Positions 1-11,419 of a stretch of 64,000 nucleotides of DNA are shown in pieces. The translations under genes and the position numbers were made by a program. Location of the stretch: contig RDEW01000001.1 of the NCBI GenBank assembly GCA_011109175.1, positions 2,235,485-2,299,484 on the forward strand. The letters are read 5' to 3'. The notes under the pieces are model-generated. The model had not been told where the DNA came from. It searched no databases and saw nothing but the letters and a program-made list of their open reading frames with translations. This stretch comes from Dicyema japonicum (Eukaryota > Dicyemida > Rhombozoa > Dicyemidae). Numbering within the stretch: position 1 is the first letter of the stretch; each line of letters opens with the position of its first letter.

Positions 1-470
1 CAAGAAAGAAGGAATAAACCACTAATTAAGTGATCCTGGTAAACCTCAAAAGGATCGAGAAGTTTTTCTTATGTTCCTCCAGAGTACCCACGGCTTTCCT
101 GTATCAACGACGATCATTTTTCATTTAGATTTGATGAGGGGTGGGTTTCTTCCCACTTACGTGTATTTGAGGCTTCTAATCTTGAATGGAAGAAACGACT
201 TGTTTCGTGACCACACAGACTGATGAAGCCGGAGCCGTAGTTTCCGATTGAGACGTGGTCAAGCATCGGGGGGAAAGATCGGCAGGAAGATTTGTTAGAC
301 GTACCAATTTGGCTGTTAGGGAATTGATCTTGTACAAGGAAACAAATTGGGATTGCAGTTGTCCGCGGAAACGCTTACTCTGTAATGTCAGCCGCCTTTC
401 CCCGTTATTGTAAATAAATAATATTTTATTGTTAAATAAAACGTGTTTGATTTAAAAAATTATTTATTGT
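1..470 (+). mobile_element. LINE 3'-end fragment (decayed)
   Basis: Near 355-407 a plus-strand reading ends in a peptide resembling VVRGNAYSVMSA followed by a stop. This matches the end (IVRGNATSIMSA) of the LINE C-terminal domain read on the minus strand near 2956-3300. After the stop comes an AT-rich tail (taaataatattttattgtta) that recurs near 19612-19640, as expected of a shared LINE 3' UTR. The first 60 bases also resemble the LINE tails near 25360 and 48830 (ttaagtgatcctgg). Frames are broken and no intact ORF remains. Confidence 0.4.
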
Positions 471-2810
471 AATACAAAATTAAATATCCCTGAAGGTTTG
501 ATGTTTCGATCTTTGGTAAGAATTTTCGTCAAGAGATATCGCCCTTTTAGCTGAGACTAAGTATCCGTAACGAAGTGGATCGAGAATGAGTTCCCTTGGA
601 GTATGGCAAAATTTTAAAATTATTATTAAAATTTTTTAGTTGAAAAATAATTGCAAAAAATTGCAAATTTTCGAAAAAAATATAACTAAAATTAATTATT
701 CACTACTTTATTATTTATCGAACTTTTATCAAATTATATTTAATTGTGACTTATTCCGATTGGATGCCCTAGTAATTATTATATTCAGAAAGATTAAGTT
801 CCACAAGGACATATGCTAGGACCAGTTCTATTGGTTAATTGACTGGAAGGTTGAACATGCAAAACAGATCTCAATTAATCCTGATCAATGTAACCTCTCG
901 TGTAAATAAATAACTACCTAAAACACATCGGATACTTGATGTTTTTGAAAAATACAAAGGCTAACATTCATTACTCAAATCCACGTCTCAAAAACGAAGG
1001 AACTCAGAAAAATGAGGATAAAAGAATCCTCCCATGAGTATATTATTGGTGCATATTTTAAACAAAGCACCCAAAACAGATCATAGAATACCCGAATGAT
1101 TACATTGATAATGTTTATTGCTAAGGAAAACTGAGATGATTGCTTACGTTTGTTGAATAATTCGGGATAAGAGAAAAAATGTGGATTTATGTTAATATAA
1201 GTTTACAAGAACAGGTATTGAAGAATACTATAAAAGTCGTTAAAATACCCATAGGCAACTCCGAGTTTTCATCACACAGCTTTTCGTTATTGTCAATATT
1301 TGATTCAAACGAGTCGCATGGAGTATCGACTAGAATATTGATTCACCAAGAACATGTAATCATCAAAGGATATAATTTTAAATTCGACATCAATAACTAA
1401 TACAAGAAAATAACAAAACTTGATTTAGTATATCACATGGGTTTCAGGTCAGAAAGCTCCAACGTGTCTAATGAGAACTCAGTCACAAGATGAAAGCCAA
1501 TTAGATTCTTCGGCCACTCTTAGATTGAAACAATTTAAATTTCACGCCACGTGTTTAACTATTATTAGTAAATTATAGTGATTGACTGTCTTGAGGTTTT
1601 CATGTTCTGGAAGGAACCCACGTGACATATTAAAGCCTGTAAATTAAATTAAACTCAAAGCAAAGTCATTATAAAAGGCAAGTTTTGTTAAGTGTTCTAT
1701 GAAAGAAGACTCGATACAAGTGCTGGAGGTATGTGCACATCAAAGACATCCCAATTTATGGGTCATTAAGCTAATCTTGTAAAACTAAGTGTTGGCTAAT
1801 ATATACTCAGCACTCGTTGTTTAGTAATATGAATAGAATGTCCCCCTCAGATAAAGTCTCCATGTTTTATATTTGTAGTGGTTTGCCATTGTGGACGCTT
1901 TGAAGGAAAATATTAGGCCTGGAGACCTTAGATATCGATGGTGGAAGCACAGAAACTGTTTTAGAGCTAACGAAGCTGTAAGTTGTGCTCTGAAATTCCT
2001 AAACGACAATTCCGCCCAATATAAGGAAATATCAAGGTCAGTTTTATTATCAGTCAAAGGGAAAATGTGACTAAGCTTCTCAACTCATTTGTTGAGGTGG
2101 GAGTCATAGAAAAAGTCAAATCCCCATTGTTTCCATCTAAAAGTTCACATTTCAAGGACAACAAAGAATTATACAGGTCATATTGATATCTACCACAGAT
2201 TTGGTCAGGACTCAATTCTCACCACTCCTACGTATTCGAAATATGGGATTCCTAGTAATTCTGGAAAGAAGAGAACAAACGAGTCTATCAAAGAACCCGA
2301 AGAGTATAAAATCATATTTTTTAGGCCAAATGATAATATAATGACTGCCCAACAGTTTGTAGACGGATTCCCACAGAATATAAGAGATTCAATCCATACC
2401 TCACTAAACACTGAGCATGACAATTCTTTGACCAAAAAAGATGAAGAGAATATGCTCATCATAATCAACTTTCATCAAAAAGTCGATAAGTTGGGATTAC
2501 GTGACTACGCTTTGTGGGAGAAAAACTGATAAATTTTTATTTTCGAATATTTTTTTCTTTGTCATTTTGTTTTAGCGTAAAAATAAGTTCAATCTTCAAA
2601 TGAGCAGCAATAAAGGTGTAAAGTGATTTCAGTTTTTGGCATTCTCGTGACTCGCTCGAATAGTACACTCGTTTCCAAAAGAGTCTTCAAGAATATCAGT
2701 TGAAAAACTTGATCAGGGTATTTTTTCTGATGTATGATCGAAGTGTTTTTGCTTAAATGTATCTCTCGGTTTTATACAGAATCACCGGAAATCACGACTC
2801 TCGTCAAATG
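470..2810. other. AT-rich region, no recognised gene
   Basis: I see no gene I can name here. Several short open frames occur. One at 2341-2529 (+) contains FVDGFPQNIRDSI, which is loosely reminiscent of retroelement Gag proteins but too short to assign. The ORF at 1179-1400 (+) has no recognisable motif. Codon structure is weak and stops are frequent, so I treat the stretch as intergenic or old transposon sequence. Confidence 0.4.
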
Positions 2811-2812
2811 TA

Positions 2813-4471
2813 CAGTGTTTCCCAACCTTTTTGAGAACAAGGAACTCTATCGACATTTTTATTTTATACGAAACCCTTATATAGTTTTTTAACAAATTAT
2901 TATTAATAAAACAAATAAAATAATCAGTTAATTTATCCCCAGTAAATCATATTTAAAACTGCCATCCATCCAAAGTGGACCCCGCCGACATTATCGACGT
3001 TGCGTTGCCTCTCACGATTGCAACAGAGATCAATTGGAGTAGCCACCGGGTCTCACGTGCGTCGTGGCTTTTTATTGTGGCTAAGCGTCCAAGTTTCTTT
3101 CGGAAGCGAAGCGATTTTCCACTTATTCCTCCAGTTGTCTCGACCACTATTGGATAAAACGCGAATAGGTCGCGTAGCGCTTCGTATTTCTTCTCCTTTG
3201 CCCTCATCGTTTTTTCCGCGGAATACAGTGTGTCTACCGCGCTCCCGACAATGTTGGACGGGCAAAGCGTGTCGACACAAATAGCGTCCCAGACCAAAGG
3301 TTTCCCCTCTTCGAATGGGAAAATTGTGATCCCGTCGGGACGTTTTCCGTCTCCTCTGTCCAGACCAACAGGTTCTAGTATGGCTGGGTATCCCGCAGAC
3401 TCCAGGGCTCGCTTGACAATTCACTCACATAGGCAGTCCGCGACAGATATACGGGCAGCTTTGGGGATCCTAATCAGGAGTCTTCTTGTGTGTGTCAGGT
3501 TGGAGATCAATTCAAGTATTTCCTGATGGTCTAGTGGAACATGTTCAGAAGGGTAGCGTAGGGAAGAGTTTGTCGTATTATCTGGTAGGAGACAAGATCG
3601 ACAGTGCCAATCGGAAATGGCAGCCAGGGCTCTTTTAGTCATTCCGGCACAGGACATGTGGAAGCCATACGAACATGCTGTGCAATGGATCATCCGCTTT
3701 CTTTTGTTCATTATGTTGCACTTTGTGCAGATCTCATATTCTTTTACAGTTTTCTGCATGTTCTTTTCTGATTTTCCTTTCTTATTCTCTTCTTATCCTC
3801 TTCTTTTAGCAACACAACGAGAACAGACGACACAACGTGTTTCATGTTTTTTTTTAACAATTATCAGTACTTACTAATATAAAAAATAAAATTCTAGTTA
3901 GTGAGAGGGTTGAGGCTAATGTTTATTCGCTGAACCAAAGTGGATTCAATGTCATCAGACAAATCCTTGATACGTCTGCTTACAGAATTATTAGAAATAG
4001 GAATTAAGTCGAGCCCAACAGCAGCAATTTCTCCGAACATTTTCTTCGCTACTTTTTGCATGCAGGAAAAATAACAGTTTCGGCGAGAGTATGCGATTTC
4101 ATATTTTTAACGCCAATCTCAGCAAAAGAATAACTGGCATGCAGTGCTTTTTCGTTTATTTTGAATTTTTTGTAAAACGGGATGCTTGAACTTTATTCTG
4201 GTCCAATTTCCGCATAAAATATTTTTTTTTTCTTTGAAAGTTCAGGTGCTTGGTGGAGAAATGACGTCTGAGTTTCGCTGGAGCCTATTCGCAAGTTTTT
4301 CACCGCAAACAACACAAAGTGGTAGAGGGCAATCCATATTCCCAGTCCACGTGAAACCAAAGGCAATATAACTTTCACAAGACTCCATTTAGACACGCAC
4401 AAATTAAATTACTTTTGAAAAAATAATTAAAAAATTTTGGAACTTTGCGGAACCTAGTTTGGGAACCTCTG
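2813..4471 (-). mobile_element. hAT transposon, ZBED5/ZBED9-like transposase remnant
   Basis: The left end begins CAGTGTTTCCCAACC and the right end, read inward on the minus strand, begins CAGAGGTTCCCAAAC, which are typical hAT terminal repeats. On the minus strand, about 4365-4260 encodes FGFTWTGN...PLPLCVVCGEKLANR, the N-terminal BED/CxxC signature of the ZBED5-like hAT family. About 4060-3900 encodes a piece reading LIPISNNSVSRRIKDLSDDI, a conserved block of the same family. The body is frameshifted, and most of the transposase has been replaced by a nested LINE fragment (about 2953-3890). No clean 8-bp target duplication is visible; caaatgta on the left and caaatgac a few bases beyond the right end are only a weak candidate. 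Confidence 0.7.
2953..3759 (-). pseudogene. LINE 3' ORF fragment: PHD finger plus nuclease-like C-terminal domain
   Basis: Reading from 3759 down, the first part has a PHD-type zinc pattern: C-x2-C (CTKC), C-x2-C (CTAC), H-x2-C (HMSC) and C-x2-C (CRSC). After a frame change near 3421 the reading continues as RPDGITIFPFEEG, LVWDAICVDT, then VVETTGG and ISVAIVRGNA, ending in a stop near 2953. That second block is the conserved C-terminal region of a group of animal retrotransposon polyproteins. Its spaced D, D and E residues resemble a PD-(D/E)xK nuclease, which is my inference. The piece lies inside a hAT element in the same orientation and is 5'-truncated, as expected of a LINE insertion. It could be another retroelement class, because no reverse transcriptase is present. 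Confidence 0.55.
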
Positions 4472-5560
4472 ATCTGGAGATACAAATGACAAGGGATGTA
4501 CTCTCAGAGAAAGGAAGAAGATGCAAAGTTTACAGTTCGATTGAGTTTATTTTCTTGGTCCTCGAAGAGAAAAAATAACCCCCGAGCAGATCATGATCAT
4601 AAGAAATATGAAATGGCGATACAGGATGATGAGGAAGGCTGTAGTTAGGATGGAACTCTTTTTTACAATCACTTTCAACCGCTTCCACATATCAAGTCCC
4701 TAGGCTATAACTTCCTCAACGTAACGTTAGAAATTCACAGTGTCGTAACTGACATTGAAAGAGCATAGATATGTCCTAAGTAATATTTCAGGCTCGCCTC
4801 TGGACCTCCATCAAAAGTGAATGAGTAAATCGTAAAATAAGTAGATCGGTAAAACAATGGTAGATAAGTCGTGCATCAGGCTAATGTGTGACTGACCAAC
4901 AAGGTAGTCATAGAAGGAGATCTATCCCTTCAGACGATGATTAAGTTGTCCTCATATCATAAGAACAACCAAAAATAAATAGAACTCACTATATAAGATG
5001 AAAATCATGTTGTGATGTCTCCACTAATTCAATGTGTTCATGGAAACATATATTAGAAATTACGAATATTAAAATCAATTGATAAGGCTCCTTTGCATAA
5101 ACAAATTACTTAACATTATCGAATTCAACTCTCAACAAAATGCAATGATTATAACTAAAAATACTAATGAATATATTGACTTGCTTATAATTGGAGATTT
5201 AAAAGATATTATGAAGCGACCAAGTAACATCGATAAATTACAGCAAATATGTTGCGAGATAATTATATCAGAATACAAAAATATAATATCATTTAAATAA
5301 TCAAAAAATATATTTGATTAATCAAAGAAGAATTTTTACTAATTAAAAATGTTATTTTAACAAATAAAAAAATTCAAATAAAATAAATAAGTTTCAATCT
5401 TATGCTTGGTGAATCCGGCGAATACCAAAATTTAGAAAACGTTGAATTTGACAGGTAGCTGCCAAAATTGTAAAATAGTACATTTTATGGAATAAATTTA
5501 AACAACATTCTTCAAACCCGAATAAACACAGTTTTTAGCCATTTAACTCCAGAATATTTC
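4472..5560. other. intergenic, nothing recognised
   Basis: AT-rich sequence between the hAT element and the KDM6-like gene. A 73-codon frame at 5079-5300 (+) contains LLIIGDLKDIMKRPSNIDKL, but I do not recognise it and it has no clear splice partners. The promoter of the downstream gene must lie here, though no specific element is visible. Confidence 0.35.
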
Positions 5561-5597
5561 CCAGCTGGAGGAACAACTCTCAAGGGACCAATCAGAT

Positions 5598-8500
5598 ATG
5601 TCGAATATCCTCCTTAAACTTGGTCACTTGAATCTTATCATTAAAAATATTAAGAAAGGTACCAATATGTAGTTCCCAGCTTTCTCGGCATACCAACTGT
5701 ATTTCAAATTAAACCCAAACGACTGGTGGTACAACCTCAATTTCCTCTACGGATTCGCGATATGCCACTATTACATGGGGTCCCTAGAAAAGTAAGGATT
5801 TGAAGCATTTAGTGCCTTCAAACTGCTAGGACAGCTCACTTTCTCTCGCTCAGCTTTCCCCCGACTTAAGGAAGTACATTTCCTCTCCGCTCTCATTTGT
5901 CTTCAGAGAACGGATTTTTCGGGCTACCTACACGTTATCCTCGTAGTGATTTGTAGTTCCTTAAGCTTTCCCTTTACGAATGCCGGGCCAATAGTCAGCA
6001 GTACTACGAAGGTTTGAGTTGTTAATTACTCCAGTGAAGCTCCACGTGGCTCAGGCGTACGTCTGCAAGGTTGGGGTTGAAAAATTGCAGAGGAAACCGG
6101 AAAAGGCGGTGGAAATTCTAAAGCAGATCCTGGAAGTGCGTTGTCCACGGAGAATCAAGTCCCAGGCTTTTCTACAGACGGGTGAATTGGTAGTTTACGT
6201 CAGCCTGGATGTTGTTCACGGGGGTTGACGTTGGATGCATGGGAATCAAGGAACATATCCCAGACTTGCTCAAATTGGCAATACTTTCTGATCCCGCCAA
6301 CGTGGATGCCTGGTATTTTTACGGAAGGTAAGGTTGAAGAGAATGTAGGTATTTAACGGAAACACGGGACATTCAGATAGCCTTGGATGTGTACCTCACC
6401 GCCATTAACCAAATCTGGGCGACTCCTCGACTCTGGTGCTCTGTCGGGTTGGGGTTTATGTTATTCAGGATTCTCTATCATCACCAATGTCAATACCGAG
6501 ATGCTCTGCAAGCCTACGTCTGCAGTATGAGACAGGACTACTCTAACCCACACACATGGGTGAACATTGGAACCCTGTATGAGTGCACTCTGCAGTATGC
6601 TGACGCACTTGAGTGTACAAACAGGCTTATAATTACCGTTTGATCACTTTGAACAATTTAGTCAAAACACGTTACATTCGGAACAGGATGCGTGTTGTTT
6701 CAAACTCTACCCCGATTCCTCATCACAACGTACTCCCTCCAATAAAAGAATTTATCGCCGAATTTGCTGCCCATTCCTTCAACAGGAGACGGGTACTTGT
6801 TTTACTGAACCAGGAGGGGGAACCTGTGACCAACTGTGACTTTCAAGTTTTGTTCAAAAATTTGAAAACTGGCGTATTTTTCCTACTCATTTGTAGGGGA
6901 CAACAAACCTTAGTCAGCGCCTCAGTCGATATGGTCTTACAATAGATAACTGGCCAGTTTGGATGGTATTAGTGGACTGTCACTTCATTCGCTGGTAAAT
7001 CTCATCCAAATTGTAGTCTGATGCATTCCTTCGCGGATATTCCTTTGTTTGTCGGGCGGATGACTCGGTTCCCGAACCTTTGTCGTTCAGTCCTGTATGT
7101 TTTGAGCTAATCTCAGACTACTGATAATGAAAGTCATTTCAGGAAGCCTACCTACTACTCAATAGACGTGACGGCTTCACGAATGATGACTTCCACCTGC
7201 GCCAGTATGGATGTGAAGTTAACGGAGACTTCTGCGAACATCAAATTACACCGAAAATGCCAGCCATTGGACTTTGGGCTTCTCCGACCTACAAAAATAG
7301 TTTCCGTGGATTGCAAGACCGAATCTTGTTGGCGAGAACTACGAAATGTTTGCTATTCCAACGACTGTGTTGTTCTCAGGAATCTGGGTCATTCTGTAAA
7401 ATTCGGTTGTTTGTGCATTATTCAGATTTCTCCGTTTTTTCCTCCTCATTACTGCAAAAAGCTGTGGGAAACCGAGAAGTGTCAGTCACCACCCACGTTG
7501 GTCCATAAATTTACATTAGTCATGCTATGAGAGGCCGGGGGAGAACCTGAATTCGGAAGGCGACAGAATTTGGAAGATGCCTGGGAAGAAGATGAAGATG
7601 AGTGTCTCTAAGTGCAGCGTAGAGCAGGCTCAAAGCTTCAGGGAGTCCATGAAGGGGTCCTACTCTGCGGAAATGGTAAACATCTGTTCCTTTGTGCTAC
7701 TGTCTCAGAATAGTGACATCAATCTGTGGGCCCTGCAGAAGCAAGAACTGGATAAGTTGCCCAGTTTCCTCAAAGTGACTCCTATATTTACTTCAGATTA
7801 ACTCGGCACTCAATATGTTGAACTACATCCGTTACTGGCCTCCCCAGAGTGGTCCCACGTTGAAGATGCTGGTCTCCGGTTCTCGAATGAGCGGTTAGGC
7901 GAGAAAAATTATCCGTAGCTCGCCAGTCCGACGGAGGCCTGGTTTCCGTGTACCTGAACACTGGGCCTGGCGGTATTGAGTGGTTCTGCATCCCTGGAGC
8001 TTTCGAGGACCAGTTTAGAGCCGCCTGTGAAAGGTAGTATGTTTGATGAGTGCAGGAAGGGTGTGAGCACCGATGACTATATCTGGCCTAGCTTACTGTG
8101 CCTGACCGAACAGAATATTCCTTTCCATAGGTTCATACAAAAGCCTCATGACTTTGTTTGGCTGAACTCTGGATGCTTTTACTACTTTGAATCCAAAGGA
8201 TGGACTAATGCCGTCTGCTGGTCGCTTGCACCGCTGACCTGCAGACACTTGCAGTTCATGGTGGACCGTTATGAGCTGGACAGATTCCAATTCAAGAGTC
8301 CAACTGTGCCAGTGATGTATTTGAGTTGGATGCTGGCTCAGTCGGTGAAGTTTGTGGACATAAAGTTCTTTGACACTGTAAAGTTGGTTTGTGGTCATTC
8401 AGGTATGTCATCATGCGGTCCTTGATTCATTGCCAGCAGACGTTGGACTATGTGCAATCGGTTAATACGAACTGCCGAATCAGGAGACTGGGTGACAGTA

Positions 8501-8791
8501 CAGGGGGTGTTGTGAGGGAGGAAAAGTTTAGGGCCCTATTCTGTGGGGTTTGTAAGGTGGGTTTGTTGTGATGGTCAGAGTGAGATTTTCAATGTTTTGT
8601 TTGCTCCTGTGGATATGAACGATTTATCGTTGAATTTGTCGACTGGGAATGATAGAGTGAGGGTGAGTCTGAGGTGTTTGGATTGTGTTACAAAGTGGTC
8701 TCCTAATTTGGATAAGGTTGTGGTTATTATACAACATGAAATAATCGAACTGACTAATATTTATGATTCTTTTCAGCTTAGTAACGCTTGA
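5598..8791 (+). CDS. KDM6/UTX-like protein: TPRs, JmjC domain and C-terminal zinc domain; iron ligands replaced
   Basis: KDM6 enzymes normally remove methyl groups from histone H3 lysine 27 in the nucleus. From the first ATG at 5598 the spliced reading runs LGHLNLIIKN...AFSAYQLYFKL, LYGFAICHYY, WYFYGR, WCSVGILYHH, DALQAYVCSM and WVNIGTLYE, which follow the UTX TPR array. The JmjC part follows closely: LWALQKQELDKLPSFLK, GSRMSARQSDGGLVSVYL, NTGPGGIEWFCIP, FHRFIQKPHDFVWLNSG and GWTNAVCWSLAPLT. The tail keeps the GATA-like zinc pairs CGVC and CLDC. Threaded introns are 20-25 nt, for example 5659-5679, 6448-6468, 7775-7796, 7894-7918, 8034-8055, 8383-8402 and 8557-8578; one (about 7678-7710) is near 33 nt. 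The canonical HxE iron pair reads R-Q-S (7921-7929) and the distal histidine is Tyr (8180-8182). The linker between TPR and JmjC is shorter than in human UTX, and the exons at about 6640-7540 are only partly resolved. The true start may lie upstream. Confidence 0.85.
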
Positions 8792-9200
8792 TTCCTTATT
8801 TTTATTGTATTTTGAATAAGTTCGTTTGTTTACTAAGATTTACCTCTTCATGGAATATCCACTAAGTTATCATCTTTTTTCCTCTCAAGTTATGGAGTCA
8901 TGATATATTGGAAACCCGACGTTCTGAACATAGAAAGTGTCGGATGTACTTAGGATCAAGGTTAGAATCCTGTTATGCACGAAATAGAAAGAATTTTGAA
9001 AAAATGAATCCCGTTAAGCAGAAATCATCAGTCAGAAGCTAGTATTGCATTCAATCTCTCCAGCCATAATAATATCTTCGGCATCGGATTTCCTAGATCT
9101 TCTATTATGGTTGTTTCCATGTCTATTCTCCGAGAACTGAATTCGCCAAAAACAGATTTTTGGTTTATTATTAATAAGCACACCGCAAAACAACGTCAGT
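8792..9200. other. intergenic 3' flank
   Basis: AT-rich sequence downstream of the KDM6-like stop. It contains no ORF of note and no recognised repeat. Confidence 0.4.
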
Positions 9201-10510
9201 AAAGTTATCTCGCTTGTGCCACCCTCTCCTGGATGCGTTTTGCTAATCGCTTTTAGTTCCCTCTGTTCCTCGATAGGTCCTTCAGGTACTCAAGATCATC
9301 TGCCGACGTCAACCCTTTCCTAATCAAAGTTAGGTCTTGATGTAGAAGGGTTGGTAGAGTAATTCGTGGTCTTCCCCGGAAAGTCGATCCCAGATGAAAA
9401 GCATAGTGGTGTTCCATCGCGAGATTAGCGGGAGTATTCCTGTCCATTCTTAGGATGTGACAAATAAGCCCCTGTTACTTCTTATTTCTCCGTCCAATGG
9501 GTGGATATTGTAATGGAAATAGAGGTATTTGTTTGAGATGTGCTTTGGCCAGGAAATTCTTAGAATGTATCTGAGCTGCATTCTATGAAAGGAGTTCAGA
9601 ATTTCCATTTCAAACATTGTGAGTGCCCAGTAGAAGAGTTGTACAGTAAAACCGCTTTTACGAACATATTGTATAATTTGATTTTTAAAGAGGCAGGAAT
9701 TTGTTTACCTCGTAGCCATACGTTGTTTAGTTTTTAAGAGCGAAAGCTGCTAGTGATTTTCTTTGTAGTATATCTTCTGTATCTCCTAAGAGAGTGCCAA
9801 GTTTCTTCGTATGCCTCCATTTTTCCTCGTGTTGTTGTTTGCATCGCCTTACTATAGTATATTCTGTTGTCTCGGTGTTAATTTTTAGGAATGATTTTTC
9901 AAATGTTTTGGCCAATTTGTCGATAATACCTTCTAATTGTGGTCTGTTGCCGTGAGGTCTATGCGAAGATGACTTCCGTTATATGTCTGGGGATATTATT
10001 CCTGGCATCTCGTAGGGTCGCCTCCAGATATGCGATGAATAAGACCTGGGATTGGGCGTTCCTTGGGGGGCCCTTGTTTGTTCCGAATACTCTGGATTTC
10101 TGATTTCCGAGCTAGATAAATAGTTGAGTGGAGGAGAGTAGATAACGAATTATTCTGATGCAATCTTCCTCGACTAGTAGTGTTAATATTTGTATCATCT
10201 TGACTCTGCTGATTGAGTCAAATGCCTTAGATAGGTCGATTCCCATTATGTGGTACTCCTCTTTATATTTTTGGCATGAAGCACACATCCATTTGTGGCT
10301 CCAAACGGCATCGGTAGTTTATCTGAGACAAACCCACTTTGGCTAGCTCCGATAAATCCACGTAGTGGAACTTTTATTCTGTCCAGAGCAATTAGCGATA
10401 GAATTTTGCGCAGTGAGTTGAATAGTATGATTGGTCTTAAACTGTTTAGCTTTCCTTTTTTCCCCGTTTTATGTAAGGGAATTAATTTTCCGATTCCGGT
10501 TTTTGCTTGT
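9200..10510 (-). mobile_element. RTE-like LINE fragment (reverse transcriptase to C-terminus, decayed)
   Basis: On the minus strand, pieces read GIDLSKAFDSISR (reverse transcriptase motif, about 10250-10200), RMQLRYILRISWPKHISN (about 9580-9530) and FRGRPRITLPTLLHQDL (about 9380-9330), in that order. They match the better preserved LINE at 31040-33927, which has the same motifs in the same order. The reading is broken by several frameshifts and stops. It is non-functional, with the 5' half missing here. Confidence 0.7.
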
Positions 10511-10734
10511 TAAAGAAAATTTAATTAAAAAATTCTGAAATTATAAATGTATGCCTTAAATAGTTTTTATAAATATATTTTTATACTAAATCAAGGCTAG
10601 AGATATCAAGGGTTTGTGGCCGTAATTTGATATTTTATTAAAACTTAGCAATAAGTTTGTATTACTGAGGGACCTAGCTAAGATCAGAAGAGCTTGGAGC
10701 AAGCTAATTAATTCTCATATTTTTTGCTGCATTA

Positions 10735-11330
10735 GATTCAAACTACTTGTTCACTATCGCTATATACAACGTTCGAGGCCTCTCATTTCTATTCAACTAT
10801 CTGAAGATCGGTCACGTTACAAAATTGACATCTGCTGCTTACAAGAGACAAAGAATACCCTTGGATACGAAGGAACCTTTGGAAACTACCGGATTATCAT
10901 ACTCCCATCAAAAATCGTCATGACTCCTTTAAGAGAATTGTCGGAACAGCAGAAAGAAACACGTTCGAAACTGGGAAGTTCAAATTCGAATAAAAATGCG
11001 TCAAAGAGAAAACGTAATGAAATATCACATTTGATAAGAAAACGATCGAATGACCTCTGGCACGAATATTTGGACCATAAGGCGACTGAAGTTGAAAACT
11101 GTCAGTACTGAAGACGAATGTGGGCGAGGATGGCTGTAAAGCATGGCTCAATCAAAACCCTTTTAGGGCTATGCGAAGGAGGTTTTAACTAACTTATCAA
11201 TAATTTTATAGAGAATTAACAACTCCTCAGTCAAGGGTAGCTGCTCTCAGAATTGAAAACTATTTCCCCCTCACGATAAGTGACCCAATACAATTCAGAA
11301 GGTTTAGTGATCTGCTTCCAATAACTCCAA
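10735..11330 (+). mobile_element. RTE-like LINE fragment, AP-endonuclease N-terminus
   Basis: The plus strand reads TIAIYNVRGLS, then, after a shift, SRYKIDICCLQETKNTLG and FGNYRIIILPSK. This is the first part of an apurinic-type endonuclease domain and parallels VGTLNVRGLN...CCLQETK at 31080-31190. The downstream frame at 10920-11111 is Lys/Arg/Ser-rich. No reverse transcriptase follows, so this is a truncated copy. A block near 11220-11400 (ALRIENYFPLTISDPIQFRR) is unassigned. Confidence 0.55.
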
Positions 11331-11419
11331 ATGTTTTAAACAGCAACTGGATCAGAAATCAACTTTCAATCGAGACTTTCGAGGTTGATCCTAGGAGTTG
11401 ATGTTACTGCAAGGTTGAA

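Noticed and set aside
2341-2529. Gag-like protein of an LTR retrotransposon.
   Set aside because: Only a short FVDGFPQNIR-type phrase; no zinc knuckle, protease, LTRs or primer site nearby.
3000-3526. Plus-strand ORFs across the LINE fragment.
   Set aside because: They mirror the minus-strand PHD/nuclease-like reading, which carries the recognisable motifs.
8093-8398. Minus-strand ORF over the JmjC exons.
   Set aside because: It is a shadow of the well-supported plus-strand coding sequence and has no homology of its own.
5598-8791. KDM6-like gene as a simple pseudogene because of apparent stops and frame changes.
   Set aside because: All stops in the JmjC and zinc parts fall within 20-25 nt GT...AG segments, and removing them gives a gap-free alignment to UTX.
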